Positions 29,025-39,905 of a DNA stretch of 64,000 nucleotides are shown piece after piece (within the stretch, counting starts at the first letter, position 1; every line of letters starts with the position of its first letter). The notes below the pieces were generated by a model, which had not been told where the DNA came from, ran no database searches, and worked only from the letters and a program-made list of their open reading frames with translations. Source of the DNA: Vreelandella lutescens (GTDB lineage Bacteria > Pseudomonadota > Gammaproteobacteria > Pseudomonadales > Halomonadaceae); assembly GCF_014640815.1 (NCBI RefSeq), contig NZ_BMHM01000002.1:124001-188000 (forward strand), read 5' to 3'. The position numbers and the translations under genes were made by a program.

Positions 29025-30727
29025 GGCGTGACGGTCGGGGAGGGAAATCCCGCCAATACCCTATTGCGCCGCCACTTGCCGGTGGGCGCTTTTCCTTTAT
29101 TTTACTAGCAGTAGCGCTCGCCTCTGTCATTTTGATTGGGCGAATCACGCTGTTGCAGGTGATTGATCGCCCATTTCTACAGAGTCAGGGCGATGCTCGC
29201 ACGCTCCGCCATGAAGCTATCCCCGCACACCGCGGGATGATTACTGACCGTAACGGTGAGCCTCTGGCCATTTCTACGCCGGTGGTAACGCTGTGGGCAA
29301 ACCCGCAAGAGCTTCCTTCTGACGCCATTCAGCGTGTCATGCTGGCGCAGGCGTTAGGCATGTCACTGGATGACTTTGAGTCGCGTGTGTCTCGCTATAG
29401 CAGCCGAGAATTTATGTACTTGCGCCGTCAAATGACCCCAGAAGCGGCCCAACGTATACTCGATTTACGCACGCCGGGAGTTTACCCTCAGCGCGAATAT
29501 AAGCGTTACTACCCTGCGGGTGAAGTGGCCGCTCAGTTGCTGGGTGTTACCAATGTGGATGATGTGGGGCAGGAGGGGCTAGAGCTCTCTTATCAACCCT
29601 ATCTAGCGGGCCATCCAGGTCAGCGACGTGTCATTAAAGACCGGCGCGGTCGGTTGGTGCGCGAGTTAGGCGTTATTCGTGATGCGCAACCCGGCGGGGA
29701 ACTTGCCCTTGCCATTGATCAGCGCATCCAATACATGGCTTACCGAGAGCTGCGTGCTGCAGTAGCTGAGCATGAGGCGGACGGTGGCGTGCTGGTAATG
29801 ATGGATGCCCGCACGGGTGAAGTTCTAGCCATGGCAAACCTTCCCTCTTATAACCCCAATAACCGCGCGGGATTGGATCCTAGAGGATTGCGTAATCAGG
29901 CTGTCGTGGATGTCTTTGAGCCGGGCTCTGTCATGAAGCCCCTGGCCATGGCTGCGATTCTTGAAAGTGGTATTGTCGGACGTGATGCGGTGGTGGACAC
30001 ATCACCCGGCTGGATGAGGATAGATCAGTTCACTATCCGAGATTTCCGCAACTACGGTGAGTTAGATCTTCCCGGAATTCTTGAAAAGTCCTCTAACATT
30101 GGTATGTCGCGGTTAGCGTTGCAGCTCAGCGACACGGCTATTTGGGAAAAATATAATCAGCTTGGCTTAGGGCAAAGCCCTGGTACGGGCTTTCCGGGAG
30201 AGTCAACGGGCAGCTTGCCTGCGCCTGTTCAGTGGTCACGAAGCGAACGTGCCGCACTCTCGTACGGCTATGGTTTGTCGGTATCCGCACTGCAATTGGC
30301 GAGCGCTTATACCGCGTTGGCGAACGGCGGTGAACGACTGCCTCCCTCCCTGTTAAGGTTGTCAGAACCTCCTCAAGGTATTCCTGCAATATCGCCAGAC
30401 GTTGCAAACGATTTACTGGATATTCTTGAGACGTCCGTAGGGGCTTACACGGGCGGGCGGCGTGCTCGAGTGGAGGGGTATCGTGTCGGCGGTAAAACCG
30501 GCACCGTGCGTAAAACAGGTCAGCAGGGATATGCAACTGATGCCTACCGAAGCGTGTTTGCAGGTATTGCCCCTATTTCAGATCCGCGCATTGTGACCGT
30601 GGTAATGATTGACCATCCCCGAGCGGGCGAATTCTATGGCGGTGCAGTGGCAGCACCGGTGTTTTCCAGCGTCACCGGTAATGCCTTGCGGTTACTTGAT
30701 GTACCGCCAGACCACGATGCCGAATAG
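29021..30727 (+). CDS. ftsI: Peptidoglycan D,D-transpeptidase FtsI (PBP3)
   Basis: A 568-residue class B penicillin-binding protein with an N-terminal membrane anchor (about 24-44). The active-site motifs are S303-V-M-K306, S357-S-N359 and K492-T-G494. It cross-links septal peptidoglycan together with FtsW, encoded downstream. Its ATG overlaps the ftsL stop codon (ATGA). Confidence 0.97.
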   Translation: MRRDGRGGKSRQYPIAPPLAGGRFSFILLAVALASVILIGRITLLQVIDRPFLQSQGDARTLRHEAIPAHRGMITDRNGEPLAISTPVVTLWANPQELPSDAIQRVMLAQALGMSLDDFESRVSRYSSREFMYLRRQMTPEAAQRILDLRTPGVYPQREYKRYYPAGEVAAQLLGVTNVDDVGQEGLELSYQPYLAGHPGQRRVIKDRRGRLVRELGVIRDAQPGGELALAIDQRIQYMAYRELRAAVAEHEADGGVLVMMDARTGEVLAMANLPSYNPNNRAGLDPRGLRNQAVVDVFEPGSVMKPLAMAAILESGIVGRDAVVDTSPGWMRIDQFTIRDFRNYGELDLPGILEKSSNIGMSRLALQLSDTAIWEKYNQLGLGQSPGTGFPGESTGSLPAPVQWSRSERAALSYGYGLSVSALQLASAYTALANGGERLPPSLLRLSEPPQGIPAISPDVANDLLDILETSVGAYTGGRRARVEGYRVGGKTGTVRKTGQQGYATDAYRSVFAGIAPISDPRIVTVVMIDHPRAGEFYGGAVAAPVFSSVTGNALRLLDVPPDHDAE

Positions 30728-30743
30728 TGTTTAAGGAGATGGC

Positions 30744-32234
30744 ATGACGATATGCCCCGACCAGTTACGGAAAGCGTTGCACCACGTCTGGCCAAGTGCA
30801 GAGTTGCCCCCGTGGCCTAACCTGCCTGAGCAGTTCAACTTGATCACTGACTCTCGTTCGCTGACGGCTGGTGACGTGTTTGTAGCCGTGCCTGGGAGCC
30901 AGCGCGATGGGCGCGAATATATTGATCAAGCCTTGGCCAGGGGAGCCTCGCTGGTGCTGGCGCACACCAAAGATAGTGATATGTGGTTGGAAGGATATGT
31001 GCTCTTTCTGCCACACCTGTCGCTGCGTCTAGGCGAGCTTGGGCGGGCGCTATTTGATGTGCCGCGTGACCTAGAGGTGATTGCCGTCACAGGAACTAAC
31101 GGTAAGAGCTCTGTAACGCACTACTTGGCTGAGCTGAGTGAGCAGCTAGGTACCTCGGCCGGTGTCATTGGCACATTGGGAGTGGGTCGACCAGGCCGTT
31201 TATTGGAAAGCGGCTTAACCACGCCAGGCCCGCTGGCGCTTCAGGCGACGCTGGGAGAGCTGGCCCGCCAGGGCGTAAAGCGCGTTGCACTTGAGGCATC
31301 TTCCCATGCGTTAGATCAACATCGCCTAGACGCAGTAGACGTCAATGTAGCGGTCTTTACCAATCTAACGCGTGACCATCTGGATTATCACGGCAGTATG
31401 GCGGCTTACGCGGCCGCAAAAGCCAAGCTGTTTCGACGTGCAGAGCTCACCCTTGCCGTGGTTAACGGCGACGATCCGCTCGCGAAACTGATGTTGGCAG
31501 GCTGTGATAGCCGCGTGCGTGTGCTGGCGACGGGTGGAGACGAGGCGGTGACGCTGCGTGTTCTTGATTGGCAGCCTCATGCGCTTGGACAGCAGGCGTT
31601 GGTCGCCACCCCTGAGGGTGAAAAAGTACTGCAGCTGGGCCTAATGGGCCGCTTTAATCTGGATAACGTGCTGCTGGCGATCGCCGTGCTTTATGGGCTG
31701 GGAGAGTCTCTTGACGATCTCTTTGCCGTTGCGGCCAAACTTGCCCCTGTGCCGGGGCGCATGGCGTGCTACGGCGGCAATAAAGCCCCTAGTGTGGTAG
31801 TGGATTACGCGCATACACCTGATGCGCTGCACAGTGCCATGGGTGCCTTGCGCGCCCATCTGGGGGGGCAAGGAAAGCTCTGGTGCTTATTTGGATGTGG
31901 CGGTGAGCGGGATACCGGTAAGCGTGCTGAGATGGCCAAAGTGGCTGAGCAGTTGGCGGATCGCATCGTGGTGACCGACGATAATCCCCGTCATGAAGTC
32001 GCCGAGCAGATTCGACAGCAGATTCATGCGGGCTTTACGGGCAGTGTGGCGGTAGATGATATAGGCGACCGGCGTCAAGCCATCCTTTACGCCGTGCATC
32101 AGGCTGCCGCTGACGACGTTATCTTGATCGCTGGAAAAGGGCATGAGGCGTATCAAGAGATTGAGGGCGTTCGGCATGCTTTCCAGGATGACGAGCAGGT
32201 GCTGCAAGCCTTGGCGACGCGGGGAGTTGCCTAA
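30744..32234 (+). CDS. murE: UDP-MurNAc-L-Ala-D-Glu:meso-diaminopimelate ligase MurE
   Basis: A 496-residue Mur ligase with the ATP-binding motif VTGTNGKSS near residue 116. The substrate motif DNPR (VVTDDNPRHE) shows that it adds meso-diaminopimelate, not lysine, giving the expected Gram-negative peptidoglycan. AAGGAGAT lies six nt before the ATG. Confidence 0.97.
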   Translation: MTICPDQLRKALHHVWPSAELPPWPNLPEQFNLITDSRSLTAGDVFVAVPGSQRDGREYIDQALARGASLVLAHTKDSDMWLEGYVLFLPHLSLRLGELGRALFDVPRDLEVIAVTGTNGKSSVTHYLAELSEQLGTSAGVIGTLGVGRPGRLLESGLTTPGPLALQATLGELARQGVKRVALEASSHALDQHRLDAVDVNVAVFTNLTRDHLDYHGSMAAYAAAKAKLFRRAELTLAVVNGDDPLAKLMLAGCDSRVRVLATGGDEAVTLRVLDWQPHALGQQALVATPEGEKVLQLGLMGRFNLDNVLLAIAVLYGLGESLDDLFAVAAKLAPVPGRMACYGGNKAPSVVVDYAHTPDALHSAMGALRAHLGGQGKLWCLFGCGGERDTGKRAEMAKVAEQLADRIVVTDDNPRHEVAEQIRQQIHAGFTGSVAVDDIGDRRQAILYAVHQAAADDVILIAGKGHEAYQEIEGVRHAFQDDEQVLQALATRGVA

Positions 32235-33589
32235 TGTGGGCATTGGCAGAAATTGCCGCAGCGCTTGGCTGCCATGTCTCGGCAGAAAATGCCTCCTTGC
32301 CTATTTCATCGGTCGTCACCGATACGCGCAAGATTGAGCCTGGGTGTCTGTTTATTGCCCTAAAGGGGCCGCGCTTTGATGGCCACGAGTTTGTTGAACA
32401 AGCCCGGGAGCAGGGGGCAGCCGCCGCTTTGGTTGAACGCGCTGTTGATAGTGCGCTGCCTCAACTTATTTGCGCGGATACCCGGCTTGGGCTGGGTCTG
32501 GTCGCACGAGCGTGGCGTCAGCGATTTACATTGCCGCTGGTAGCGGTCACCGGCAATAGCGGCAAAACCACCGTGAAAGAGATGACCGCTGTGCTGCTCG
32601 CTCCGCTGGGCAGCGTGTTAGCCACTGAAGGAAATCTTAATAACGATATTGGTGCCCCGCTAACGCTGCTGCGTTTATCCCCTCAACATCAAGCGGGTGT
32701 TGTTGAATTGGGTGCTAACCACCTGGGTGAAATCGCTTGGACCAGCCAGCTAGCGGCCCCGCAAGTCGCCATTATCACCAATGTGACGGGTGCCCATGTG
32801 GGCGAGTTTGGTGGTATGGGGCAGATTGCTCAGGCAAAGAGTGAAATTTTAGCCGGTCTTGGCACCCAGGGTACCGCCGTTATTAATCGTGATGACCGTT
32901 ACTACAGCTTTTGGGCTGCCTGCGCTACTCCGCGGCAGATTGTAAGCTATGGCTTACATGAGGATGCGGACGTTCACGCACGGGCACTTTCCTGTGACCC
33001 CCAGGGGCGGTATGCTTTCACGCTTGTTGCGAACGGTCACGTCCTGGGTGACGTGCAACTGCCGCTTATTGGTAAGCATAATGTGAGTAATGCCCTGGCC
33101 GCTTCGGCTGCGGCATTGGCGCTCGGGGTTTCGGCAGAGCAAGTGGTGTCTGGATTAAGCCGCCTTGCTTCGCTGTCTGGCCGATTGAGCGTCGTGCCAG
33201 GCCTGCGCCAAGCCACCCTGCTGGATGATACTTACAATGCCAATCCAGGGGCGGTGAAAGCTGCCTTGGATGCACTGGCTAGTTTTCCTGCGCCACGCTG
33301 GTGTGCCTTGGGGGCAATGGGTGAACTGGGTGGCGAGTCGCATGCCTTGCATGCAGAGATCGGTCGCTATGCCGCGTCGTTAGGGGTGGATGCCTTGCTC
33401 ACTTATGGCGAGGCGGCGCGCGCGGCATCGGAAGCCTTTGGTCGCGGGCAGCATTTTGACGACCACGAGACGCTAGTGCGTCATGTTATTAATACTCTTC
33501 CGCCTAACGCCACGCTGTTGGTGAAAGGGTCGCGTAGCGCAGGCATGGAAACCGTCATTGCCGCGCTACGTGCGGATGAAACAAGGTAA
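32234..33589 (+). CDS. murF: UDP-MurNAc-tripeptide:D-Ala-D-Ala ligase MurF
   Basis: A 451-residue Mur ligase with ATP-binding motif VTGNSGKTTVKEM near residue 106 and the C-terminal domain LVKGSRSAGME. It completes the pentapeptide stem. The start overlaps the murE stop in a TAATG junction. Confidence 0.97.
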   Translation: MWALAEIAAALGCHVSAENASLPISSVVTDTRKIEPGCLFIALKGPRFDGHEFVEQAREQGAAAALVERAVDSALPQLICADTRLGLGLVARAWRQRFTLPLVAVTGNSGKTTVKEMTAVLLAPLGSVLATEGNLNNDIGAPLTLLRLSPQHQAGVVELGANHLGEIAWTSQLAAPQVAIITNVTGAHVGEFGGMGQIAQAKSEILAGLGTQGTAVINRDDRYYSFWAACATPRQIVSYGLHEDADVHARALSCDPQGRYAFTLVANGHVLGDVQLPLIGKHNVSNALAASAAALALGVSAEQVVSGLSRLASLSGRLSVVPGLRQATLLDDTYNANPGAVKAALDALASFPAPRWCALGAMGELGGESHALHAEIGRYAASLGVDALLTYGEAARAASEAFGRGQHFDDHETLVRHVINTLPPNATLLVKGSRSAGMETVIAALRADETR

Positions 33590-33598
33590 GCGCCGTTC

Positions 33599-34681
33599 AT
33601 GTTACTTCATTTGGCGAATTTTTTAGCCCAATATCAATCTGCGTTTCAAGTTTTTAACTATCTAACACTGCGTGTCATTCTGGCGGCACTCACCGCACTG
33701 ATGCTCTGTCTCTGGCTAGGCCCGTGGGTGATTCGTCGCCTGGTAGAAGGCCAGATTGGTCAGGCGGTGCGCGATGATGGCCCGCAGTCACATCTTTCTA
33801 AAGCGGGCACTCCCACCATGGGTGGGGCAATGATTTTGCTCGCCATTGCTATCAGTACGTTGGTATGGGGTGACTTAACCAATTATTACGTTTGGGTAGT
33901 GTTGCTCGTTACCCTGGGCTTTGGGGCGGTTGGTTGGGTCGATGATTACCGCAAGGTAGTTGAGAAGAATCCCCGCGGCTTGCCTGCCCGTTGGAAATAT
34001 TTCTGGCAGTCGGTGGTGGGTATCAGTGCCGCTGTGGTGCTTTATCTGACGGCCACTACGCCAGCTGAAACCAGCCTGCTGATTCCCATGTTTAAGGATG
34101 TGGCGTTACCGCTGGGCGTGTTCTATATCGTCCTGAGCTATTTTGTCATTGTGGGCAGTTCGAATGCTGTGAACCTCACCGATGGTTTGGATGGTCTAGC
34201 GATCATGCCCACGGTGTTGGTGGCGATGGGGCTTTCTGTGTTTGCTTACGCCAGCGGTAATGCGGTATTCGCTAACTATCTGCATATCCCGTTTATACAC
34301 GGCACCGGAGAGCTGGCGGTGTTCTGCGCCACGATCGCAGGCGCAGGGCTCGGGTTTTTATGGTTTAACACCTATCCTGCTCAGGTTTTTATGGGCGATG
34401 TAGGCGCACTTGCCTTGGGGGCTGCCTTAGGCGTGGTCGCGGTGATTGTCCGTCAAGAGATCGTCCTGTTCATTATGGGCGGTATCTTTGTATTGGAAAC
34501 CGTCTCAGTGATTTTGCAGGTGGGCTCTTATAAGCTGACCGGCCGTCGTATTTTCCGTATGGCACCGCTACACCACCATTACGAGCTGAAAGGCTGGCCA
34601 GAGCCACGGGTCATTGTGCGCTTCTGGATTATTACCGTCGTGCTGGTGTTGCTAGGCTTAGCCACGCTCAAAGTTCGTTAA
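33599..34681 (+). CDS. mraY: Phospho-N-acetylmuramoyl-pentapeptide transferase MraY
   Basis: A 360-residue polytopic enzyme that makes lipid I. The conserved cytoplasmic loops are visible: [11 protein letters not shown], the DDYRK Asp pair, [13 protein letters not shown], and the HHHYELKGW loop near the C terminus. It directly follows murF. Confidence 0.97.
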   Translation: MLLHLANFLAQYQSAFQVFNYLTLRVILAALTALMLCLWLGPWVIRRLVEGQIGQAVRDDGPQSHLSKAGTPTMGGAMILLAIAISTLVWGDLTNYYVWVVLLVTLGFGAVGWVDDYRKVVEKNPRGLPARWKYFWQSVVGISAAVVLYLTATTPAETSLLIPMFKDVALPLGVFYIVLSYFVIVGSSNAVNLTDGLDGLAIMPTVLVAMGLSVFAYASGNAVFANYLHIPFIHGTGELAVFCATIAGAGLGFLWFNTYPAQVFMGDVGALALGAALGVVAVIVRQEIVLFIMGGIFVLETVSVILQVGSYKLTGRRIFRMAPLHHHYELKGWPEPRVIVRFWIITVVLVLLGLATLKVR

Positions 34682-34709
34682 TAAACGTTCGTTGATAAGA
34701 GAAACAGCG

Positions 34710-34728
34710 GGCGGCGTTCGCCGCCTTT
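34710..34728 (+). other. GC-rich hairpin between mraY and murD
   Basis: A 6-bp stem GGCGGC / GCCGCC with a GTTC loop, followed by TTT. It lies in one of the few gaps inside the cluster and may act as a weak attenuator. Confidence 0.45.
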
Positions 34729-34750
34729 GGCGCATGGCATAAGGAGCCGC

Positions 34751-36130
34751 ATGGTGCAGGTACCTAACGGATATACGCTGGTGGTCGGGCTAGGGCTTTC
34801 TGGTCAGGCAATATGCCGACATCTTACCCGACAGGGTATGCCGTTTATGGTGGCTGATACCCGCGAAAAACCGCCTGGGCTAGAGGATTTTTACCAGACT
34901 TACCCCGGTATTACCGTGCACTGTGGCCCGCTCACGTCACTGGACGTAAGCCAAGCGCATGAAGTGGTGCTTAGCCCAGGCGTTGATCCTCGCACGCCAG
35001 GCTTGGAAGGCTTGCTTGAGCGCCATAATCCCGCCACTGGCGAGCCGATGCTGGTGGGTGAAATCGCGTTGTTCAAACGGGTGGTTAAAGCGCCGATTGC
35101 TGCGATTACGGGCTCGAATGCTAAATCGACGGTCACCACCCTGTTGGGTGAAATGGCCGCTGCAGCAGGCGTTAACGCGGCCGTAGGGGGCAATCTCGGG
35201 ACGCCTGCCCTGGATCTTCTATCCCTTCATCCGGATGCGGACCTCTACATTTTAGAGTTATCCAGCTTTCAGTTAGAAACCACGCCTTACTTGGGCGCTG
35301 CCTCGGTCGCGTTCTTAAATCTCTGTGACGACCACCTGGACCGTCACGGCGATCTTGCGGGCTACCGTCAGGCGAAGCAGCGAATTTTCATCGGCGCAGA
35401 GCACGCCGTAGTGAATGCTGATGATCCACAAACATGGCCGACTCAGCCGCTGAAACGCATCGAGCGCTTTGGCGTAGAAGCCTCCCATGACGCGGAGTGG
35501 AGGCTTATGGAGCGGCACGGGCGTTGGTGGCTGATGCAGGGCAGTACGCCCTGGCAGGCTGCCGATGAGCTGCGTATGACCGGGCAACATAATTACGCCA
35601 ATGCGCTGGCTGCGCTGGCCATGGGGCAAGCATTAGGCTTTGATCAAACCCGTATGTGCCGTGCCTTAACAGCGTTTGCGGGCTTGCCGCACCGCAGTGA
35701 AACGATTGCAGAGCTGAAAGGTGTTCGTTGGATCAACGACTCAAAAGGTACCAACGTAGGCGCTACGCTGGCCGCCATTAGTGGGATTGGGCCAACGCTG
35801 GACGGGCAACTGATTCTGCTGGCAGGGGGAGTTGGAAAGGGGGCTGATTTCTCGCCGTTGGCGGCACCTCTGGCAAAGTGTGCGCGCGCTGCCATTGTGT
35901 TCGGTGCCGATGCGCCACAGCTAGCGAAGGCCCTGGAAGGGGCATTGCCTATTGAGCATGTCGGCCATTTAACGCAAGCGATGGAGATGGCCTTCGCCAT
36001 GGCAACGCCCGGCGACTGCGTGCTGCTCTCACCGGCTTGCGCCAGCCTGGATCAGTTTGCTAACTATCAAGCGCGTGGCGATGCATTTCGCCACTGGGTC
36101 GAGCAAAAAAGCAGCGAGATGATGCCATGA
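34751..36130 (+). CDS. murD: UDP-N-acetylmuramoylalanine--D-glutamate ligase MurD
   Basis: A 459-residue Mur ligase with N-terminal UDP-binding fold (GYTLVVGLGLSGQAICRHL), ATP motif ITGSNAKSTVTTL near residue 119 (an alanine stands where glycine is usual in GKST), and INDSKGTN. The ATG at 34751 follows AAGGAG; the upstream frame is discounted. Confidence 0.96.
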   Translation: MVQVPNGYTLVVGLGLSGQAICRHLTRQGMPFMVADTREKPPGLEDFYQTYPGITVHCGPLTSLDVSQAHEVVLSPGVDPRTPGLEGLLERHNPATGEPMLVGEIALFKRVVKAPIAAITGSNAKSTVTTLLGEMAAAAGVNAAVGGNLGTPALDLLSLHPDADLYILELSSFQLETTPYLGAASVAFLNLCDDHLDRHGDLAGYRQAKQRIFIGAEHAVVNADDPQTWPTQPLKRIERFGVEASHDAEWRLMERHGRWWLMQGSTPWQAADELRMTGQHNYANALAALAMGQALGFDQTRMCRALTAFAGLPHRSETIAELKGVRWINDSKGTNVGATLAAISGIGPTLDGQLILLAGGVGKGADFSPLAAPLAKCARAAIVFGADAPQLAKALEGALPIEHVGHLTQAMEMAFAMATPGDCVLLSPACASLDQFANYQARGDAFRHWVEQKSSEMMP

Positions 36131-37323
36131 GTGATGAATCCCTGAGCAGAATACAGCGCTGGCGCGCTGCGCTGACGACCCAGCATCTGCCTTGCGATAT
36201 TTGGCTAATCGTAGCGGTGGTCGCGCTGGCGGGACTCGGTTGGATCATGGTGAGCTCCGCGTCGGTGGGCCTGCTGGAAAATAGTTTTCACTACACCCGC
36301 CAGCACGGTGTTTTTCTATTGCTAGCCATTATGGCCTGCCTATTTATGCTCTGCGTGCCATTGGAACTATGGCGACAGAATGCGGCGCTCATTTTATTGT
36401 TCAGTATTTTTATGCTGATGTTAGTGCTGGTCATCGGCCAAGAAGTGAATGGTAGTAAGCGCTGGATTTCACTGCCTGGACCATTACCTAGTTTGCAGGT
36501 GTCTGAGCTGGCGAAAATCGGTCTGATTTTTTACATGGCCGCGTTTATGTCAAGATTCACCTATGAGTTACGTCAGCGGGCGTTCACCATGTGGCGACCG
36601 TTGGCGGTGCTAGCCGTGCCAGCGGGGCTGCTTTTTTTAGCCCCGGATTTTGGGGGCATGGTGGTTTATACCGTTTGTGTCATTGGTATGTTGATGATGA
36701 GTGGCGCGTCGCTAACGCTACTGCTTGGCAGCGGAGGAGTGTTGGGCTTTGGAGCGGTGATGATGGTCGTTATGGAGCCCTACCGCTTAGCTCGCTGGAC
36801 AAGCTTTCTTGACCCCTGGGCGGATCAGTTTGCGACGGGTTACCAGTTAACTCAGGCGTTGATTGCCTTTGGCCGGGGGCATGTGACCGGCACGGGGCTT
36901 GGCAATAGCGTGCAAAAGCTTCATTACCTGCCCGAAGCTCACACCGACTTTATTTTTGCCGTGGTGGCGGAAGAGCTAGGTATGATCGGTGCCATTGTGG
37001 TTGTTCTGCTCTTTACTCTTTTTATCGTACGTGCCATGTGGGTTGGGCGTCGTGCTGAGCTGGCAGGGCATCTGTTTGGAGCATATGTCAGCTACGGGAT
37101 TGGCTTTATTGTCGCGGCGCAGGCATTCATCAATATGGCAGTTAGCGCAGGGTTGCTACCCACAAAAGGGCTTACCCTGCCGTTAATTAGTTATGGTGGC
37201 TCTAGTCTGCTGGTAACTGGGATGATGATCGGATTATTGCTGCGCGTGGATGCTGAAACTCGGCATCGCCCACGGCGTACGCCTACTCCCTATCGAGCAC
37301 GCCGCGAGCCTCGGCTATCGTAA
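36127..37323 (+). CDS. ftsW: Septal peptidoglycan glycosyltransferase FtsW
   Basis: A 398-residue SEDS-family membrane protein that polymerises septal glycan strands with FtsI. About ten hydrophobic segments are seen, with the conserved GNS-containing loop (GRGHVTGTGLGNSVQKLHYLPEAHTDFIFA) and the C-terminal GLTLPLISYGGSSL. It overlaps murD by ATGA. Confidence 0.97.
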   Translation: MSDESLSRIQRWRAALTTQHLPCDIWLIVAVVALAGLGWIMVSSASVGLLENSFHYTRQHGVFLLLAIMACLFMLCVPLELWRQNAALILLFSIFMLMLVLVIGQEVNGSKRWISLPGPLPSLQVSELAKIGLIFYMAAFMSRFTYELRQRAFTMWRPLAVLAVPAGLLFLAPDFGGMVVYTVCVIGMLMMSGASLTLLLGSGGVLGFGAVMMVVMEPYRLARWTSFLDPWADQFATGYQLTQALIAFGRGHVTGTGLGNSVQKLHYLPEAHTDFIFAVVAEELGMIGAIVVVLLFTLFIVRAMWVGRRAELAGHLFGAYVSYGIGFIVAAQAFINMAVSAGLLPTKGLTLPLISYGGSSLLVTGMMIGLLLRVDAETRHRPRRTPTPYRARREPRLS

Positions 37324-37341
37324 TTTTTTAAGGAGTCGTTT

Positions 37342-38439
37342 GTGGCGACGAACCTGCGTCGACGGATATTAATCATGGCCGGTGGAACCGGTGGGCACGT
37401 TATTCCTGCGCTATCGTTAGCGCATGCGTTACAGGCCAAAGGTGTCGACGTTGAATGGCTGGGAAGCCCGCGTGGTATCGAAAATCGGCTAGTGCCCAAG
37501 GCTGGTATTACGCTGCACACCATCGCGGTTGAAGGTCTGCGGGGCAAAGGTCTGGCAGGTTGGTGTAAAGCGCCTCTTAATCTCTCCCGTGCGGTTATCC
37601 AGGCACGGCGCATTATTAAACGCTTTAAGCCTGATGTTGTGGTTGGTTTAGGTGGCTTTGCCAGTGGCCCTGGGGGGCTTGCGGCGTGGCTGTCAGGCGT
37701 GCCGCTAGTGATTCACGAGCAAAATGCCGTGGCAGGTTTAACCAACAAAGTGCTTTCACGACTAGCGTCGCGCACTTATGCCGCTTTTGAAGATGCATTT
37801 GGCCGTCGGGCCGAGGTCATTGGTAATCCTGTGCGCGATGATATTTCGGCGCTGGGTGAGCGTCCTAAGCAGGCAGCCGAGCTGGTGAACAGACCGCTCA
37901 GGCTATTGGTTGTGGGCGGCTCGCTCGGTGCGGTAGCGCTCAACGAGCGTTTACCGCCAGCTCTTGCCGCGTTGCCGCCAGAGCGACGTCCTGAGGTGCG
38001 ACACCAAGCCGGTAAAGAGCGTGACGTCACAACAGCACACGCCTATGCAGAGTTTGGCATTGTGGCCGATGTCAGCCCCTTTATTGATGATATGGCGACT
38101 GCCTACGCATGGGCCGACTTAGTTGTGTGCCGTGCAGGGGCGTTAACGGTTGCCGAGCTGGCAGCAGCGGCAAAACCTTCACTTTTAGTACCGTTCCCCT
38201 TTGCCGTCGATGACCATCAGCGGGTTAATGCGGATGTGCTGGTGAAGGCGGGGGCGGCGCAGTGTGTCATCCAGTCAGCTCTTACGCCTGAGCGTTTAAC
38301 TCAATTATTAGATGAATTACTTCATCCCGACAGGCTGGCGGAAATGGCGTCTAAGGCGCGCCAAGCCGCATATTTAGATGCCACTGAGCGTCTAGCAGCA
38401 GGCTGTTTGGGTTTGGTAAAGCAAGGAGAAACTGCGTGA
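37342..38439 (+). CDS. murG: UDP-GlcNAc:lipid I GlcNAc transferase MurG
   Basis: A 365-residue GT28 glycosyltransferase producing lipid II at the cytoplasmic face. G-loops [10 protein letters not shown] and [10 protein letters not shown] and the donor-site [17 protein letters not shown] are present. It starts at a GTG (37342) with AAGGAG six nt upstream. Confidence 0.97.
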   Translation: MATNLRRRILIMAGGTGGHVIPALSLAHALQAKGVDVEWLGSPRGIENRLVPKAGITLHTIAVEGLRGKGLAGWCKAPLNLSRAVIQARRIIKRFKPDVVVGLGGFASGPGGLAAWLSGVPLVIHEQNAVAGLTNKVLSRLASRTYAAFEDAFGRRAEVIGNPVRDDISALGERPKQAAELVNRPLRLLVVGGSLGAVALNERLPPALAALPPERRPEVRHQAGKERDVTTAHAYAEFGIVADVSPFIDDMATAYAWADLVVCRAGALTVAELAAAAKPSLLVPFPFAVDDHQRVNADVLVKAGAAQCVIQSALTPERLTQLLDELLHPDRLAEMASKARQAAYLDATERLAAGCLGLVKQGETA

Positions 38440-39905
38440 CCGATTCAGTGACTAACCTGTCGCCGCAGGGGGCTCGTCCAACCGGCCCCGGCATGCGTCG
38501 TATCAAGCGGCTGCATTTTGTAGGTATCGGTGGTGCAGGCATGTGTGGGATTGCCGAAGTGTTGGCGAACCAAGGCTACCAAGTCAGCGGAAGCGACACG
38601 AAGGCCTCTGCCGTCGTCGAACGCCTGCGACAGTGTGGCGTGAGCGTGGCCATTGGGCATGCCGAAGAGCACGTGCAGGGTGCCGATGTCGTGGTTGTCT
38701 CCAGTGCTATTGATGAAACCAACCCTGAGATTCGTTGGGCTCATGAGCACCGTGTGCCAGTAGTACGCCGGGCTGAGATGCTGGCTGAGCTGATGCGCTT
38801 TCGCCATGGTATTGCGGTTGCGGGCACGCATGGTAAAACGACGACGACCAGCCTAACCGCGACGCTGCTGGCTGAGGGTGGGCTTGATCCGACATTTGTG
38901 ATTGGTGGAAAGCTGACCAGTGCGGGTGCCAATGCGCGGTTAGGCGAGGGTGACTATCTCGTAGCGGAAGCAGATGAGTCAGACGCCTCTTTTCTTCATT
39001 TGCAGCCTATGGTCTCGATTGTCACCAATATCGATGCTGACCATATGGCGACCTATGGCGGCGATTTTGAGCGCTTAAAGAGCACCTTCATCGAGTTTTT
39101 ACACAACTTGCCATTTTATGGCCTTGCGGTGCTGTGTATTGATGACCCCCATGTGCGCGTGCTGTGTGATCAGATTAAACGACAGTTTGTAACTTACGGG
39201 TTTGATGAAGATGCCGATTACCGCATCGTTGACTTCTCTCAGCAGGCGGCAGAAGTCTCGTTTACTGCCCTTCGCCCCGGAGGTGCTGCGCCTCTAGCGA
39301 TTCGTCTCGCGATGCCCGGTCGCCATAATGCGCTCAACGCCATGGCCGCCATTGTCGTGGCTACCGATGCGGGCGTGAGTGATGACGCTATTCAGCGCGG
39401 TTTGGCAGGGTTTGCGGGAGTGGGTCGGCGCTTTCAGGTGCATGGTCACTACCCGGCACCTTCTGGCGGCGGCGACATTATGCTGGTGGACGACTACGGG
39501 CATCACCCCCGTGAAGTGGATATGGTGATTAAAGCCGTACGTGCGGGTTGGCCGGATCGACGCCTTGTGATGCTTTACCAGCCTCACCGTTACAGTCGCA
39601 CCCGGGATCTGTATGAGGATTTTGTGCGTGTACTTTCCCAAGTGGATACCCTGGTGCTGCTGGATGTATACAGTGCCGGTGAGGCGGTTTTGCCGGGTGC
39701 CGAGGGGAAAACACTGGCGGGCTCTATTCGTCAACGTGGCGAGGTCGATCCGCTGTTTGTTGAGCATAAGCAGGAGCTGCCTGCCTTGCTGAAGAATGTG
39801 CTGCGTCCTGGTGATATCTTGATTACTCAGGGAGCGGGGGATGTAGGCGGCATTTCACTTCGCCTGGCCCAGGCAACATTGGAACTGGACGAGGTGGCGC
39901 TATGA
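38436..39905 (+). CDS. murC: UDP-N-acetylmuramate--L-alanine ligase MurC
   Basis: A 489-residue Mur ligase with the N-terminal motif [16 protein letters not shown] and ATP motif [13 protein letters not shown] near residue 130. It begins at a GTG that overlaps the murG stop codon (GTGA), and its stop overlaps ddlB in turn. Confidence 0.96.
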   Translation: MTDSVTNLSPQGARPTGPGMRRIKRLHFVGIGGAGMCGIAEVLANQGYQVSGSDTKASAVVERLRQCGVSVAIGHAEEHVQGADVVVVSSAIDETNPEIRWAHEHRVPVVRRAEMLAELMRFRHGIAVAGTHGKTTTTSLTATLLAEGGLDPTFVIGGKLTSAGANARLGEGDYLVAEADESDASFLHLQPMVSIVTNIDADHMATYGGDFERLKSTFIEFLHNLPFYGLAVLCIDDPHVRVLCDQIKRQFVTYGFDEDADYRIVDFSQQAAEVSFTALRPGGAAPLAIRLAMPGRHNALNAMAAIVVATDAGVSDDAIQRGLAGFAGVGRRFQVHGHYPAPSGGGDIMLVDDYGHHPREVDMVIKAVRAGWPDRRLVMLYQPHRYSRTRDLYEDFVRVLSQVDTLVLLDVYSAGEAVLPGAEGKTLAGSIRQRGEVDPLFVEHKQELPALLKNVLRPGDILITQGAGDVGGISLRLAQATLELDEVAL

